64,000 bases of DNA from Betaproteobacteria bacterium (lineage in GTDB: Bacteria > Pseudomonadota > Gammaproteobacteria > Burkholderiales > Rhodocyclaceae): contig JADIYD010000008.1 of NCBI GenBank assembly GCA_016705475.1, positions 127,970 through 191,969 of the forward strand, written 5' to 3'. Shown one piece after another: positions 8,086 through 18,095 of this stretch (position 1 is the first letter of the stretch; the number at the start of each line of letters is the position of its first letter). The notes below the pieces were generated by a model. That model did not search any database, was not told the DNA's origin, and was given only the letters and a program-made list of their open reading frames with translations. A program made the translations under genes and the position numbers.

Positions 8086-8832
8086 ATGAAGCGTGAAGAA
8101 TTGGTGGAATATCTGGATGGGCTGTTGATGCCCGGAAAGTTCCGGGATTATTGCCCAAACGGCCTGCAAGTGGAAGGTCGTTCCGAGATCACGAGCATTG
8201 TCGCCGGTGTTACGGCCAGCCAGGCCCTGCTGGATGCTGCGGTCAACCGTCATGCCGATGCCATTCTTGTGCACCATGGGTACTTCTGGAAAGGCGAAGA
8301 TGGTCGCGTCACCGGCATGCGGCGCAAGCGACTGGCGACGCTACTCGCCAACGACATCAATTTGCTGGCCTATCACCTGCCGCTCGATGCGCATCCGGAG
8401 CTAGGCAACAACGCGCAGCTGGCGAGTTTGCTTGGCTGGTTGCCCGACGGGCGTTTTGGCGAACAGGATATCGCCTGGCTGGGGGCGGTCATCGAGCCCT
8501 GTGACTTGACTGCGCTGGCGGCAAAGATTGCGCTTGTCCTCGGGCGGACGCCGATGGTGATCGGTGATGGCGCCCGGACGATTCGGCGAATCGCCTGGTG
8601 TTCCGGCGGCGCCCAGGGGTATTTCGAGCAGGCGATCGCCCTGGGCGTTGATGCCTTTGTGTCCGGCGAGATATCCGAGCAGACCGTACATCTCGCCCGC
8701 GAGAGCGGGGTTGCCTATCTGGCGGCAGGACATCACGCCACCGAGCGCTACGGGGTGCAGGCGCTGGCTGCGCATCTGGCCGCACGCTTTGGCATCACTT
8801 GCGAATTCGTCGACCTGGATAATCCTGTCTAG
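8086..8832 (+). CDS. NIF3/YbgI-family dinuclear metal-binding protein
   Basis: The ATG at 8086 gives 248 residues, the usual YbgI length; an ATG at 8071 would add five residues. Metal-ligand motifs are present: VHHGYFWKGE, HLPLDAHPELGNN and, near the C-terminus, GHHATERYGV. Family members form hexameric rings with a di-metal centre, but their biochemical role is unsettled (GTP cyclohydrolase I type 2 annotations are often misassigned). Divergent from the HtrA gene. Confidence 0.9.
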   Translation: MKREELVEYLDGLLMPGKFRDYCPNGLQVEGRSEITSIVAGVTASQALLDAAVNRHADAILVHHGYFWKGEDGRVTGMRRKRLATLLANDINLLAYHLPLDAHPELGNNAQLASLLGWLPDGRFGEQDIAWLGAVIEPCDLTALAAKIALVLGRTPMVIGDGARTIRRIAWCSGGAQGYFEQAIALGVDAFVSGEISEQTVHLARESGVAYLAAGHHATERYGVQALAAHLAARFGITCEFVDLDNPV

Positions 8833-8873
8833 CTGCGCCGGTGCGGCGACGCTGAGCGGGGTCAGAGCCCGAA

Positions 8874-9926
8874 TCAGCCTGTTGCCGGACGACGCCGTTT
8901 GCCCGTTTTCTTGTTGCGCTGCGATGGGACGTCGATGCTGCGTGCCTTCTCCTGCCGGCGACTGACGAGGTGGGCGACGCCCGCTGACACACTGCCACCG
9001 AGAAGAAGGCCGAGCACCAGCTCGATCCAGCCATCGGCGTTCGACCTGGTTCTGACCGGAGCCTCCGGGCTGGCCGCCTGAACACTGGGCAGGATGCCGG
9101 GTGCCGCCTGCTGCGCCTGCAGATTTTGCAGTTGCTCGCGCATGGCGCGCGATTCAGCACCCAGTGTTGCTGCGGTGCTCAGTTTGTCGACTTCCTGGTT
9201 GAGCAGGTGAAGCGTCGTTTCCATCTTCAACAAGCGTTCGCCAAGTTCGTTGACCGGGGTAAGCGGGTCTCCTGAACTGGGTGGTGGCAAAGCATCCAGG
9301 GCTGCCCCCAGGACAATTCTGTCCTTGCCGCTGGCCAGGTCGGCCAGCGTTTCGCGGGGGAGCGGTTTCTTGGGTCTCGCTGCGACGGCGCTCTCGGTGC
9401 GAGGCTGGCGTTGTTTTGCCACCGGCTGTGGTTGCGTGTCGCCATCGCCGGTCCTGCTTTCGCCATGCCGATCGTTGCGTGAGCCTCTGGGCGGAATCTC
9501 TCGCGGCATCGGGCTCACCACTGTCAGGGGTGGCTCGATGTCGTTGATTGACGGCGCGAGCGGCGGTGCCGGTAGCAGAACGTATTCGCGCTGTAAGTCC
9601 ATGCCGCAGCCGACGCGCAGGTTGATGACGACCACCGGTTCGTCGATGGTTTTGCTGCCGGTGATGATGAGGCGGTAATCCTGGCCGATGCGAATCAGCC
9701 GGGTGCGGGCGCTAGTGACCACCGGAAAGTCGGCGCCAGGAAGGGGGGCGAGGGTGAAACAGGCCGCATCGAGCGCCTCGCCGCCGGAAATGACCGGGAT
9801 GTCAGCACGCAGGGCTTCGCCGATGCGTGAATGAAGGCTGATTTCGCCGAGTCCGACGGCGCTGGCTACACCCGAAAATAGCGCCGCGCTCAGTAGTCCA
9901 TGGCGTAGCAGTCGTGAAGCGATCAT
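8874..9926 (-). CDS. FimV N-terminal-domain membrane protein
   Basis: The 350-residue protein has a signal peptide (residues 1-23) followed by VGLGEISLHSRIGEALRADI, the signature of the FimV N-terminal domain. There is a cysteine-containing beta domain to about residue 120, a proline/charge-rich spacer, a coiled coil (about 225-275) and one membrane helix near residues 300-321, ending in a basic tail. It lacks the LysM and large acidic C-terminal region of full FimV, so it is a short paralogue. FimV proteins help assemble type IV pili and polar structures in Pseudomonas and Neisseria; that role here is inference. The start reads away from the FAH-family gene. Confidence 0.8.
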   Translation of the reverse strand: MIASRLLRHGLLSAALFSGVASAVGLGEISLHSRIGEALRADIPVISGGEALDAACFTLAPLPGADFPVVTSARTRLIRIGQDYRLIITGSKTIDEPVVVINLRVGCGMDLQREYVLLPAPPLAPSINDIEPPLTVVSPMPREIPPRGSRNDRHGESRTGDGDTQPQPVAKQRQPRTESAVAARPKKPLPRETLADLASGKDRIVLGAALDALPPPSSGDPLTPVNELGERLLKMETTLHLLNQEVDKLSTAATLGAESRAMREQLQNLQAQQAAPGILPSVQAASPEAPVRTRSNADGWIELVLGLLLGGSVSAGVAHLVSRRQEKARSIDVPSQRNKKTGKRRRPATG

Positions 9927-10039
9927 CCAGTTTCTATGTCAATGGGTTTCCTGATGGCAAAACTTTAACACCGGGCTGGTCTCGGAAGGACGAAATGTTG
10001 CACACTTTGCGTCTTGACCATCGATTCCGGAGCTATCCG

Positions 10040-10741
10040 ATGAACCTCGTTTTTCAACCTCATCCCGTCGCCACCCTGCCCATTGCCGGGAGCGATCAGC
10101 GCTTTCCGGTCCGGCGGATTTTTTGCGTCGGCCGGAACTATGCCGACCATGCCCGCGAAATGGGGGCATTGGAGCAGGCGGAGGGGCGCGAGCCACCATT
10201 TTTCTTCAGCAAACCGGGTGATGCGATCGTTGGGGGCGACGGTGAAGTCAGTGTGACCTATCCGCCGCAGACAGCCAATCTTCATCATGAAGTGGAAATG
10301 GTCGTTGCCCTGGGCGCGGGCGGGGCAAATGTTGCGGTCGACGCGGCAAACAGCCTGATTTTCGGCTACGCCGTCGGCCTGGATCTGACGCGTCGCGACA
10401 TGCAGGCGAAGGCCAAGGAAAAGGGCCATCCGTGGGACATGAGCAAGGGCTTCGATCAGTCTGCCGTATCCGGTGCAATTTGCCCGGTGGCGGTCTGCGG
10501 GCATCCCGTCAGCGGCCGAGTCAGCTTGACCGTGAATGGGCAGCTACGGCAGGACGGCGACCTGTCGGCCATGATGTGGAAGGTGCCCGAGATTATCGCC
10601 AACCTGTCCACGCTGGTTCGCCTGGAAGCGGGCGACCTGATCTACACGGGCACACCGGCCGGCGTTGGTCCGCTGGTGCGGGGCGATGTGCTGGTGGCGG
10701 CGGTGGAGGGCGTTGCTTCCTTGCGCGCCCGTATGGTTTGA
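10040..10741 (+). CDS. Fumarylacetoacetate hydrolase (FAH)-family protein
   Basis: The ATG at 10040 is preceded by GGAG at 10029-10032 and gives 233 residues. FCVGRNYADHAREMG, the metal ligands in HHEVEMVVALG and GLDLTRRDMQ, and YTGTPAGVGPL place it in the FAH superfamily near fumarylpyruvate hydrolase and YcgM-type acylpyruvases. It probably cleaves a C-C bond or decarboxylates a 1,3-diketo acid, but the exact substrate cannot be told and there are no aromatic-degradation genes beside it. Confidence 0.87.
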   Translation: MNLVFQPHPVATLPIAGSDQRFPVRRIFCVGRNYADHAREMGALEQAEGREPPFFFSKPGDAIVGGDGEVSVTYPPQTANLHHEVEMVVALGAGGANVAVDAANSLIFGYAVGLDLTRRDMQAKAKEKGHPWDMSKGFDQSAVSGAICPVAVCGHPVSGRVSLTVNGQLRQDGDLSAMMWKVPEIIANLSTLVRLEAGDLIYTGTPAGVGPLVRGDVLVAAVEGVASLRARMV

Positions 10742-10840
10742 GACGAAATTTCTCCGGATTGCGGGATTCGTGGTGAAAGTCACGGCCTGGTTCGAGATTG
10801 GCTTTTGTTGAGTCAATATGGCCGCCGCGGCCGGCTTGGA

Positions 10841-10872
10841 TTTTGGCTATTTTTTCCGGTTGACCGCAGCAA
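10841..10872 (+). repeat. Archetype copy of the dispersed ~32-bp element, between genes
   Basis: This copy runs TTTTGGCTATTTT, then TTCCGGTTGACCGCAGCAA. It lies in the 223-base gap between the FAH-family gene and the MATE gene, which holds no other recognisable feature. Other copies are at 254-287, 23391-23427 (minus), 37416-37450, 58775-58806 and 63361-63395 (minus). Confidence 0.75.
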
Positions 10873-10964
10873 GCCAGTTTGGCCTGGGGCCAGGTTGTCT
10901 CATCGTTGCCATTCAGGCTTGCTGCGGGATAGTCGATAGCCGGCATGTGCGACAATCCGGCTCC

Positions 10965-12305
10965 ATGTTTCGCAGCGTCTCGCGTGGCCTGATCGGTCAC
11001 GCATTCCCCATCCTTATTGCCCAGTTGTCCTCCATCGGCATGATGGTGGTCGATACCGCCGTGCTCGGCCATGTCAGCTCGATTGATCTCGCTGCCGTAG
11101 CGATTGGCGGCGGCATTCATGTGTCAATTGTCTTTGCGCTGGTCGGCATCGTGCAGGCGGTTTCGCCTGTCGTCGCCCACCTGCACGGCGCCGGGCGTGA
11201 CGACGAGGTCGCGGGCGTTCTCCAGCAGGGTTTCTGGCTGGCCATGCTGCTCGCCGTGCCGGGTATCCTGTTTTTGACCCATCCCGGTGCCGTGCTCGGC
11301 ATGGCGGACATGGATGCCGCCGTCGAAGCCAAGGTTCGCCAATATCTGGCCCTGCTGGCCTGGGGTTTGCCGGCATCCCTTTTTTATCGGACGTTCTACG
11401 CTTTTTGCAATGCGCTGGGCAAGCCACGGGTGCTCATGGGGATAGGGCTGCTCAGCCTGGCCTTGCATGCCTTGCTGGCCTGGGGATTCGCGCTGCAGGG
11501 GTGGCTCGGCGAGCCGCTCGGGGTGGTCGGGTGTGCGCTGTCCAATATCCTGATCGGCTGGCTGGCTTGTACCAGCGGGGCGGCTTATCTTGCCTTCGGG
11601 CCGCTCGGCCCGCGCTATCGCCCATTTTCGAACTGGCAGTTGCCGAATTGGGCGGCCTGGCGGGAATTGTTGCGTATCGGCGTCCCCATGGGCCTCTCCA
11701 ATCTGGTCGAGATCACCTCGTTCACGTTGATCGCCCTGTTCGTCGCATCACTCGGGGCGACGGTGGTGGGCGGGCATCGGATCGTCGCCAACCTGTCGGC
11801 CCTTATTTACATGCTGCCACTGTCGCTCGGTATCGCCACCATGTCGGCGATTGGTCAGGCGGTCGGCGCGCGCGACGGGTTACGGGCGAGAGTGACGATA
11901 CGGGCCGGGCTGATTCTGGCAGGTGCCTCTTCAACCGCTATTGGTTTCCTGCTCTGGCTCGTCGCCGAACCCGTGGTTGCGGCCTACACCGATGATCCCG
12001 CCGTTCGCTCCGTCGCCATGGGCCTGATTATCTACGTTGCCATCTATCAGTTCTTCGACGCGCTGCAGACGATCGCCGGCCACGCTCTGCGGGCCTACCG
12101 GGTTACGTTTGTGCCCATGCTGGTGCAGATTTTCTGCTTCTGGGGCGTCGGTTTGCTCGGCGGGGCATGGCTCTGTTACCGCTGGCCGACGCCGCTCGGC
12201 GTGGCCGGATTCTGGATGGCTGCTGCCGCCAGTCTGCTGCTCGCCGCAGCCATGCTGCTCCCCTTGCTGCGCAAGGTGATGCTGGCTACGGAATCGACCC
12301 CGTAA
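10965..12305 (+). CDS. MATE-family multidrug/Na+ exporter (NorM-like)
   Basis: The ATG at 10965 gives 446 residues with about 12 membrane spans in two MatE halves (about 10-170 and 230-390). ILIAQLSSIGMMVVDTAVLG is the typical first helix with the VDT signature. It would export cationic drugs in exchange for Na+ or H+. A frame open from 10818 only adds the repeat-containing upstream region, so the later start is preferred. No regulator is adjacent. Confidence 0.9.
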   Translation: MFRSVSRGLIGHAFPILIAQLSSIGMMVVDTAVLGHVSSIDLAAVAIGGGIHVSIVFALVGIVQAVSPVVAHLHGAGRDDEVAGVLQQGFWLAMLLAVPGILFLTHPGAVLGMADMDAAVEAKVRQYLALLAWGLPASLFYRTFYAFCNALGKPRVLMGIGLLSLALHALLAWGFALQGWLGEPLGVVGCALSNILIGWLACTSGAAYLAFGPLGPRYRPFSNWQLPNWAAWRELLRIGVPMGLSNLVEITSFTLIALFVASLGATVVGGHRIVANLSALIYMLPLSLGIATMSAIGQAVGARDGLRARVTIRAGLILAGASSTAIGFLLWLVAEPVVAAYTDDPAVRSVAMGLIIYVAIYQFFDALQTIAGHALRAYRVTFVPMLVQIFCFWGVGLLGGAWLCYRWPTPLGVAGFWMAAAASLLLAAAMLLPLLRKVMLATESTP

Positions 12306-12441
12306 TTATGAATTTCACGCTGCAACGATTATAGGCGAATGTGGTAACATTTTGAGTTCAAGCCGGTATAACCGGGTGGGGTCGGGGGATGTTTCGGCTA
12401 CCGCTCATTGCTCGCAACTCAACTAAACGCAAGGAAAGCGC

Positions 12442-13602
<1,161 letters not shown>

Positions 13603-13613
13603 GGAGCTACTGA

Positions 13614-14507
13614 ATGTCCATTTTCATCAATAAGAACTCCCGCATCATCACCCAGGGCATCACCGGCAAAACCGGTCAGTTCCACACGGAAAAGTGCCAG
13701 GAATACGCAAACGGCAAAGAGTGCTTCGTTGCCGGTGTGAACCCGAAGAAGGCTGGCGAGTCCATCTTCAATATTCCTATCTACGCCTCCGTCAAGGAAG
13801 CTGCTGCCGAAACCGGCGCGACCGTTTCCGTCATCTACGTGCCGCCCCCGGGTGCTGCCGCTGCGATCTGGGAAGCCGTTGAAGCCGACCTGGATCTGGC
13901 CATCTGTATCACCGAAGGCATTCCTGTTCGCGACATGCTGATCCTGCGCAACAAGATGAAGGCCAAGGAAGCTGCCGGCGGCAAGAAGACCCTGCTGCTT
14001 GGTCCGAACTGCCCTGGCCTGATCACCCCGGACGAAGTGAAGATCGGCATCATGCCGGGTCACATTCACCGCAAGGGTCGCATCGGCGTCGTTTCCCGCT
14101 CCGGCACCCTGACCTACGAAGCCGTTGGCCAGCTGACCGAAATCGGTCTCGGCCAGTCGTCTGCCGTCGGTATCGGTGGTGACCCGATCAACGGTCTGAA
14201 GCACATCGACGTCATGAAGGCTTTCAACGACGATCCGGATACCGACGCGGTCATCATGATCGGCGAAATCGGCGGTCCTGACGAAGCTGAAGCCGCCATG
14301 TGGTGCAAGGAAAACATGAAGAAGCCGATCGTTGGCTTCATCGCTGGTGTTACCGCCCCGGCCGGCAAGCGCATGGGTCACGCTGGTGCGTTGATCTCCG
14401 GCGGTGCCGACACGGCTGATGCCAAGCTGGAAATCATGGAAGCCTGTGGTTTCACCGTGACGCGTAACCCGTCCGAAATGGCCAAGCTGCTCAAGGGTCT
14501 GCTGTAA
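13614..14507 (+). CDS. sucD: Succinyl-CoA synthetase alpha subunit SucD
   Basis: SucD carries the phosphohistidine intermediate of succinyl-CoA synthetase. The 297-residue protein has the CoA-binding Rossmann domain (TQGITGKTGQFHTE) and the active-site histidine H256 in RMGHAGALISGG. AAGGAG precedes the ATG. A strong terminator follows directly. Confidence 0.97.
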   Translation: MSIFINKNSRIITQGITGKTGQFHTEKCQEYANGKECFVAGVNPKKAGESIFNIPIYASVKEAAAETGATVSVIYVPPPGAAAAIWEAVEADLDLAICITEGIPVRDMLILRNKMKAKEAAGGKKTLLLGPNCPGLITPDEVKIGIMPGHIHRKGRIGVVSRSGTLTYEAVGQLTEIGLGQSSAVGIGGDPINGLKHIDVMKAFNDDPDTDAVIMIGEIGGPDEAEAAMWCKENMKKPIVGFIAGVTAPAGKRMGHAGALISGGADTADAKLEIMEACGFTVTRNPSEMAKLLKGLL

Positions 14508-14527
14508 AATTCGAGCCTAGCTCAACC

Positions 14528-14557
14528 AAAAAGGCGGGCCGCGTGTCCGCCTTTTTT
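14528..14557 (+). terminator. Rho-independent terminator of sucCD
   Basis: AAAAAGGCGG and CCGCCTTTTTT pair across a short loop and are followed by the T run, 20 bases after the sucD stop. It ends only 13 bases before terC. Confidence 0.9.
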
Positions 14558-14570
14558 ACGCCTGGTTTTT

Positions 14571-15271
14571 ATGGAACTTGATCTAACTTCTGCTGTTTTC
14601 TGGGTCGCTGTCGGCCAGATCATCCTGATCGATATCGTGCTCTCCGGCGACAACGCCGTGGTCATCGCACTGGCGTGTCGCAATCTGTCGCCAGAGCAAC
14701 GCAAGACGGGCATTTTCTGGGGTGTCGCCGGCGCCATCGGCCTGCGCGTCGTGCTCACGGTGTTTGCCGCATTGGTCATGAATTTGCCTTGGCTCAAGCT
14801 CGTTGGCGGCTTGCTGCTGGTGTGGATCGCCATCAAGCTCATGCTGCCGGAAGACGAGGAGGGACATGACATCGAGTCGTCGTCAAACCTCTGGGGTGCA
14901 GTTAAAACCATCGTCGTTGCCGATTTCGTGATGAGCCTGGACAACGTCATCGCGGTCGCCGGCGCCGCGCATGGCAGCCTGCCATTGCTGCTTTTTGGGC
15001 TGGCCGTCAGCATTCCGCTGATCGTCTGGTCCAGCCAGCTGATCCTGCACTGGATGGAGCGTTATCCGTCCATCGTCTTGATTGGCGCGGCTTTGCTCGG
15101 CTATGTCGCCGGCCAGATGATTTTTCTGATCCCGGCGTCACCGCTATTCTGCCGCAGTTGCCGGATTGGTCTGCCAAGGCAGCCGGGGTCGTTGGTGCGC
15201 TGATGGTTGTAACCGTTGGTCGCTGGCTGGAAAAACGGATTCTCGCCCGGCAGGACGTCACCATCGTTTAG
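14571..15271 (+). CDS. TerC/YjbE-family integral membrane protein, one-base frameshift near the C-terminus
   Basis: TerC-family proteins are multi-spanning membrane proteins linked to metal (Mn2+) export or tellurite resistance. The first 185 residues read normally, with the two signatures DIVLSGDNAVVIALA and DFVMSLDNVIAVAGAAHG carrying the conserved acidic/Asn residues. After GYVAGQMIF the frame breaks at a T5 run at 15120-15124; adding one T restores SDPGVTAILPQLPDWSAK and continues to the TAG at 15271. As read, the product would end at 15203 with an unrelated tail. A sequencing error at the homopolymer is the simplest explanation; a real inactivation is possible. Confidence 0.85.
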
Positions 15272-15280
15272 GGGAAAATC

Positions 15281-16237
15281 ATGGCCTTGTTTCTTTCAGA
15301 AAATGACGTAAAAAGCCTGTTGACCGTGGAAATGGCGCTCGAAGCGGTCGAGTCGGCGCATCGCGACCTGGCCAACGGGCTGGCCATCGATACCCCGCGG
15401 GCGCGTAGCCGCTTGCCGCAAACGGTGCTGCACATTCTGCAAGGCGCGCTTCCGGCGCAAGGTGTGATCGGCTACAAGGCCTACACCAGCAACAAGAGTG
15501 GCAACCGTTTTCTGGTCCATCTGTTTGATGCCGCGACTGGGCGGCTCAAGGCCGTCATCGAGGCCGACCACCTGGGCATGATCCGCACGGGTGCAGCGAG
15601 CGGAGTCGCCGCCCGCTGGCTGGCGCGGCCTGACGCGAGCGTGGCCGGGGTGTTTGGATCCGGCTGGCAGGCGGAAGGACATGTCCGCGCTATCTGCGCG
15701 GCCATGCCGCTCGAGCGCGTGAAAGTCTTTGGCCGCAACGCCGACAAGTTGCAGGCGTTCTGCCGGCGCATGAGCGAAACGACCGGCATCGCCGTCGAAC
15801 CGGCCGAAAGTGCAGAAGAAACCGTGCGGGGCAGTGATCTCATCGGGACGGTGACGACGGCGGCACTTCCCTTGTTCGACGCCACCTGGCTGGAGCCCGG
15901 TGTGCACATCAATGCTGCCGGTTCCAATTCGCTGATTCGCCAGGAATTGTCGGAGGCGGCTATCCGGCGCTGCGATCTGGTGACTGTGGATGCCGTGCCC
16001 ACCGCGCTGGCTGAGGCGGGCGATCTGCTGCCCTTGCTGGAAAAGGGGCGCTTGCACACCCGCCAACTGGTGGAGCTGGGTGAGGTGATCGTCGGGCGCC
16101 ATGCAGGACGCACGTCGGCGGAGCAGATCACGCTGTTTGAGTCGCAAGGGATGGCCATTCAGGATCTCGCTGTGGCGCTGCGAGTTTTGGCGGCTGCCGA
16201 AGCCAAGGGGCTTGGGCAGCCAATTCCAATGGAATGA
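15281..16237 (+). CDS. Ornithine cyclodeaminase/mu-crystallin-family dehydrogenase
   Basis: The 318-residue protein has the family N-terminal substrate region (IGYKAYTSNKSGN, IEADHLGMIRTGAASG) and a Rossmann NAD(P) domain starting VFGSGWQAEGHVRA, with VINAAGS-like HINAAGSNS near 210. Family members include ornithine cyclodeaminase, alanine dehydrogenase and ketimine reductases. The sequence alone does not fix the substrate; GSNS and the MIRTGAAS loop resemble imine/amino-acid dehydrogenases. It starts 10 bases after terC with GGGGAAAATC as ribosome site, so they may be co-transcribed. Confidence 0.87.
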   Translation: MALFLSENDVKSLLTVEMALEAVESAHRDLANGLAIDTPRARSRLPQTVLHILQGALPAQGVIGYKAYTSNKSGNRFLVHLFDAATGRLKAVIEADHLGMIRTGAASGVAARWLARPDASVAGVFGSGWQAEGHVRAICAAMPLERVKVFGRNADKLQAFCRRMSETTGIAVEPAESAEETVRGSDLIGTVTTAALPLFDATWLEPGVHINAAGSNSLIRQELSEAAIRRCDLVTVDAVPTALAEAGDLLPLLEKGRLHTRQLVELGEVIVGRHAGRTSAEQITLFESQGMAIQDLAVALRVLAAAEAKGLGQPIPME

Positions 16238-16439
16238 GGTTTGACCGAATTGCTTCGAAAGGTAAGAATGTGAGGGCTTTGTCTCTCCCAAACGGTTGGG
16301 GGGCAGCGATTGGCGGGGGATGGATGTTCGGGGCGCCATTAGAATCGAATGGTCATTGGTGCGGGGTGCGTGTGCTCCCGCCACTCCTGCACGTCGAGAA
16401 ATCGCCCCTGATTCATTGTTTTGCGACAGGGTCTGCTCA

Positions 16440-17261
16440 ATGAAGCTGGCAGATGCTCTGGAAATGGTAATGCGCACCGATCCGGGCATGATCCGTTCGC
16501 ACAACGAAGACGCCATTTTCGCCGATGCCGGGCTCGGCGTGGCCATCCTGGCCGATGGCATGGGGGGCTACAACGCCGGCGAAGTGGCCAGCGGTTTGGC
16601 AACGACCCGTCTGGCCGAGGATATAGCTGGGGTCATTAACTCCCCTGCAGTGCTGGGGCAGGGGCTAAGCGACGCATCGGTTGTCGAAGCGCATGTGGTC
16701 AATGAAGTGAAGGCGGCCAATTTGGCCATCTTCAATGCCGCCCAAGGTTGTTCCCAGTACACCGGCATGGGTACGACGCTCGTTCTGGCGTGGTTCTACG
16801 ATAATCGGATGAGTGTCGCGCATGTCGGCGATTCACGACTGTACCGTTTGCGTGGCGAACGCTTCGAGCAACTGACGCGTGATCATTCCCTCTTACAGGA
16901 ACAGCTTGATAATGGCATCATCACTGCCGAACAGGCTCGCTATGCGGAAAACCGGAATCTGGTCACGCGAGCGCTTGGGGTGGACCCGGAGGTTGAAGTT
17001 GAAGTCCACGATTTTGACGTGCAGCCAGGGGATATCGTGATGCTTTGTTCCGATGGTCTGAACGACATGGTCGAGGATGACGATATAGCGGAAACCCTGC
17101 TGACCTTGAGCGCGAATTTGCCCTTGGCGGCGGATCATTTGGTCCACATGACCAATGCCAATGGCGGTCGGGACAATGTGTCGGTTATTCTGGTCAAGGT
17201 GTTGGGCGATTTTGCGTCGCCCAGGGGTTGGTGGCAGCGGCTGCGGGCCCGGTTTCAGTGA
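16440..17261 (+). CDS. PP2C-type serine/threonine protein phosphatase
   Basis: The 273-residue protein carries all main bacterial PP2C (Stp/PppA) motifs in order: RSHNEDA, ILADGMGGYNAGEVAS (metal aspartate), MGTTLVLAWF, HVGDSRLYRLR, TRDHSL, VTRALGVD, LCSDGLNDMV and GGRDNVSVILV. It would dephosphorylate Ser/Thr on partner proteins; the FHA protein 15 bases downstream is the obvious partner. No Ser/Thr kinase is seen in the window. The 202 bases upstream (16238-16439) hold no recognised gene. Confidence 0.92.
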   Translation: MKLADALEMVMRTDPGMIRSHNEDAIFADAGLGVAILADGMGGYNAGEVASGLATTRLAEDIAGVINSPAVLGQGLSDASVVEAHVVNEVKAANLAIFNAAQGCSQYTGMGTTLVLAWFYDNRMSVAHVGDSRLYRLRGERFEQLTRDHSLLQEQLDNGIITAEQARYAENRNLVTRALGVDPEVEVEVHDFDVQPGDIVMLCSDGLNDMVEDDDIAETLLTLSANLPLAADHLVHMTNANGGRDNVSVILVKVLGDFASPRGWWQRLRARFQ

Positions 17262-17276
17262 TATGAGGAAGGCAAG

Positions 17277-17981
17277 ATGGCAAAACTGATCCTTTCTATG
17301 GATGGCTTGGTGCTCAAGGAGATTCAGCTCAACCAGGAGCGTCTGAGCATTGGGCGCAAGCCGCAGAACGATATCCAGATCGACAATCTGGCGATTTCCG
17401 GTGAGCACGCCGTGGTCGTCACCATTCTTGCCGACTCCTTCCTCGAGGACCTCAATAGCACCAATGGCACGCTGGTCAACGGCCAGCCGATCAAAAAGCA
17501 CTTTCTGCGCAACAACGACATCATTGAGCTGGGCAAGTACAAGCTGAAATACATGGCCGATCTGCAGGCGAACGCAGCTGCCAGTGATTTTGAAAAGAAC
17601 GCGGCCATTCGTTCGGGGTCACTGAAGCTGCCTTCCGAACTGCAACTGGCCCCAACGGACAACGTGACCCGTTCCAGTATCGGCATGGCATCCCAGCCGA
17701 AGGCGCCAGTGCCTGGCATGGCAGCGGCCATCCAGCTTCTCAATGGCCCCAATGCCGGCAAGGAGCTGGATTTGACAAAAACCCTCACGACCCTGGGTAA
17801 GCCCGGCTTGCAGGTGGCGGTGATCGCCAAGCGGCCGCATGGCTACTTCATTACGCATGTCGAAGGTCGCCAGTTTCCCATCGTCAATGGCAAGGAGCTC
17901 GATGCTCAGGCTGTTCCGCTCGGTGACCATGATGTCATCGAGATTGCCGGTATCAAGATGCAGTTTTTCCTCAAGCACTGA
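17277..17981 (+). CDS. FHA-domain protein
   Basis: The N-terminal half (about residues 20-90) is a forkhead-associated domain with LSIGRKPQNDIQID, SGEHAVVV and DLNSTNGTLVNG, the phosphothreonine-binding residues. After a spacer a second beta-rich, FHA-like region (about 145-234) contains GPNAGKELDLTKTLTTLGK but lacks clear phosphopeptide-binding residues. It probably acts as phospho-dependent adaptor with the PP2C encoded directly before it. Confidence 0.9.
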   Translation: MAKLILSMDGLVLKEIQLNQERLSIGRKPQNDIQIDNLAISGEHAVVVTILADSFLEDLNSTNGTLVNGQPIKKHFLRNNDIIELGKYKLKYMADLQANAAASDFEKNAAIRSGSLKLPSELQLAPTDNVTRSSIGMASQPKAPVPGMAAAIQLLNGPNAGKELDLTKTLTTLGKPGLQVAVIAKRPHGYFITHVEGRQFPIVNGKELDAQAVPLGDHDVIEIAGIKMQFFLKH

Positions 17982-18095
17982 GTACGCGTTTTTTTGCAGG
18001 TGACTGGGCGGGTTGGGGCCCGGGAGTTACAATTCTGTTCAGCGAGCCCCCGGGTAACCCGATGGCGGCCCAAATCTTTGGCAGGCCCAACAAGC

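Noticed and set aside
12362..12376. CCGGTATAACCGG before sucC as an operator
   Set aside because: Only an imperfect, short palindrome in a GC-rich genome; no second copy or known regulator match.
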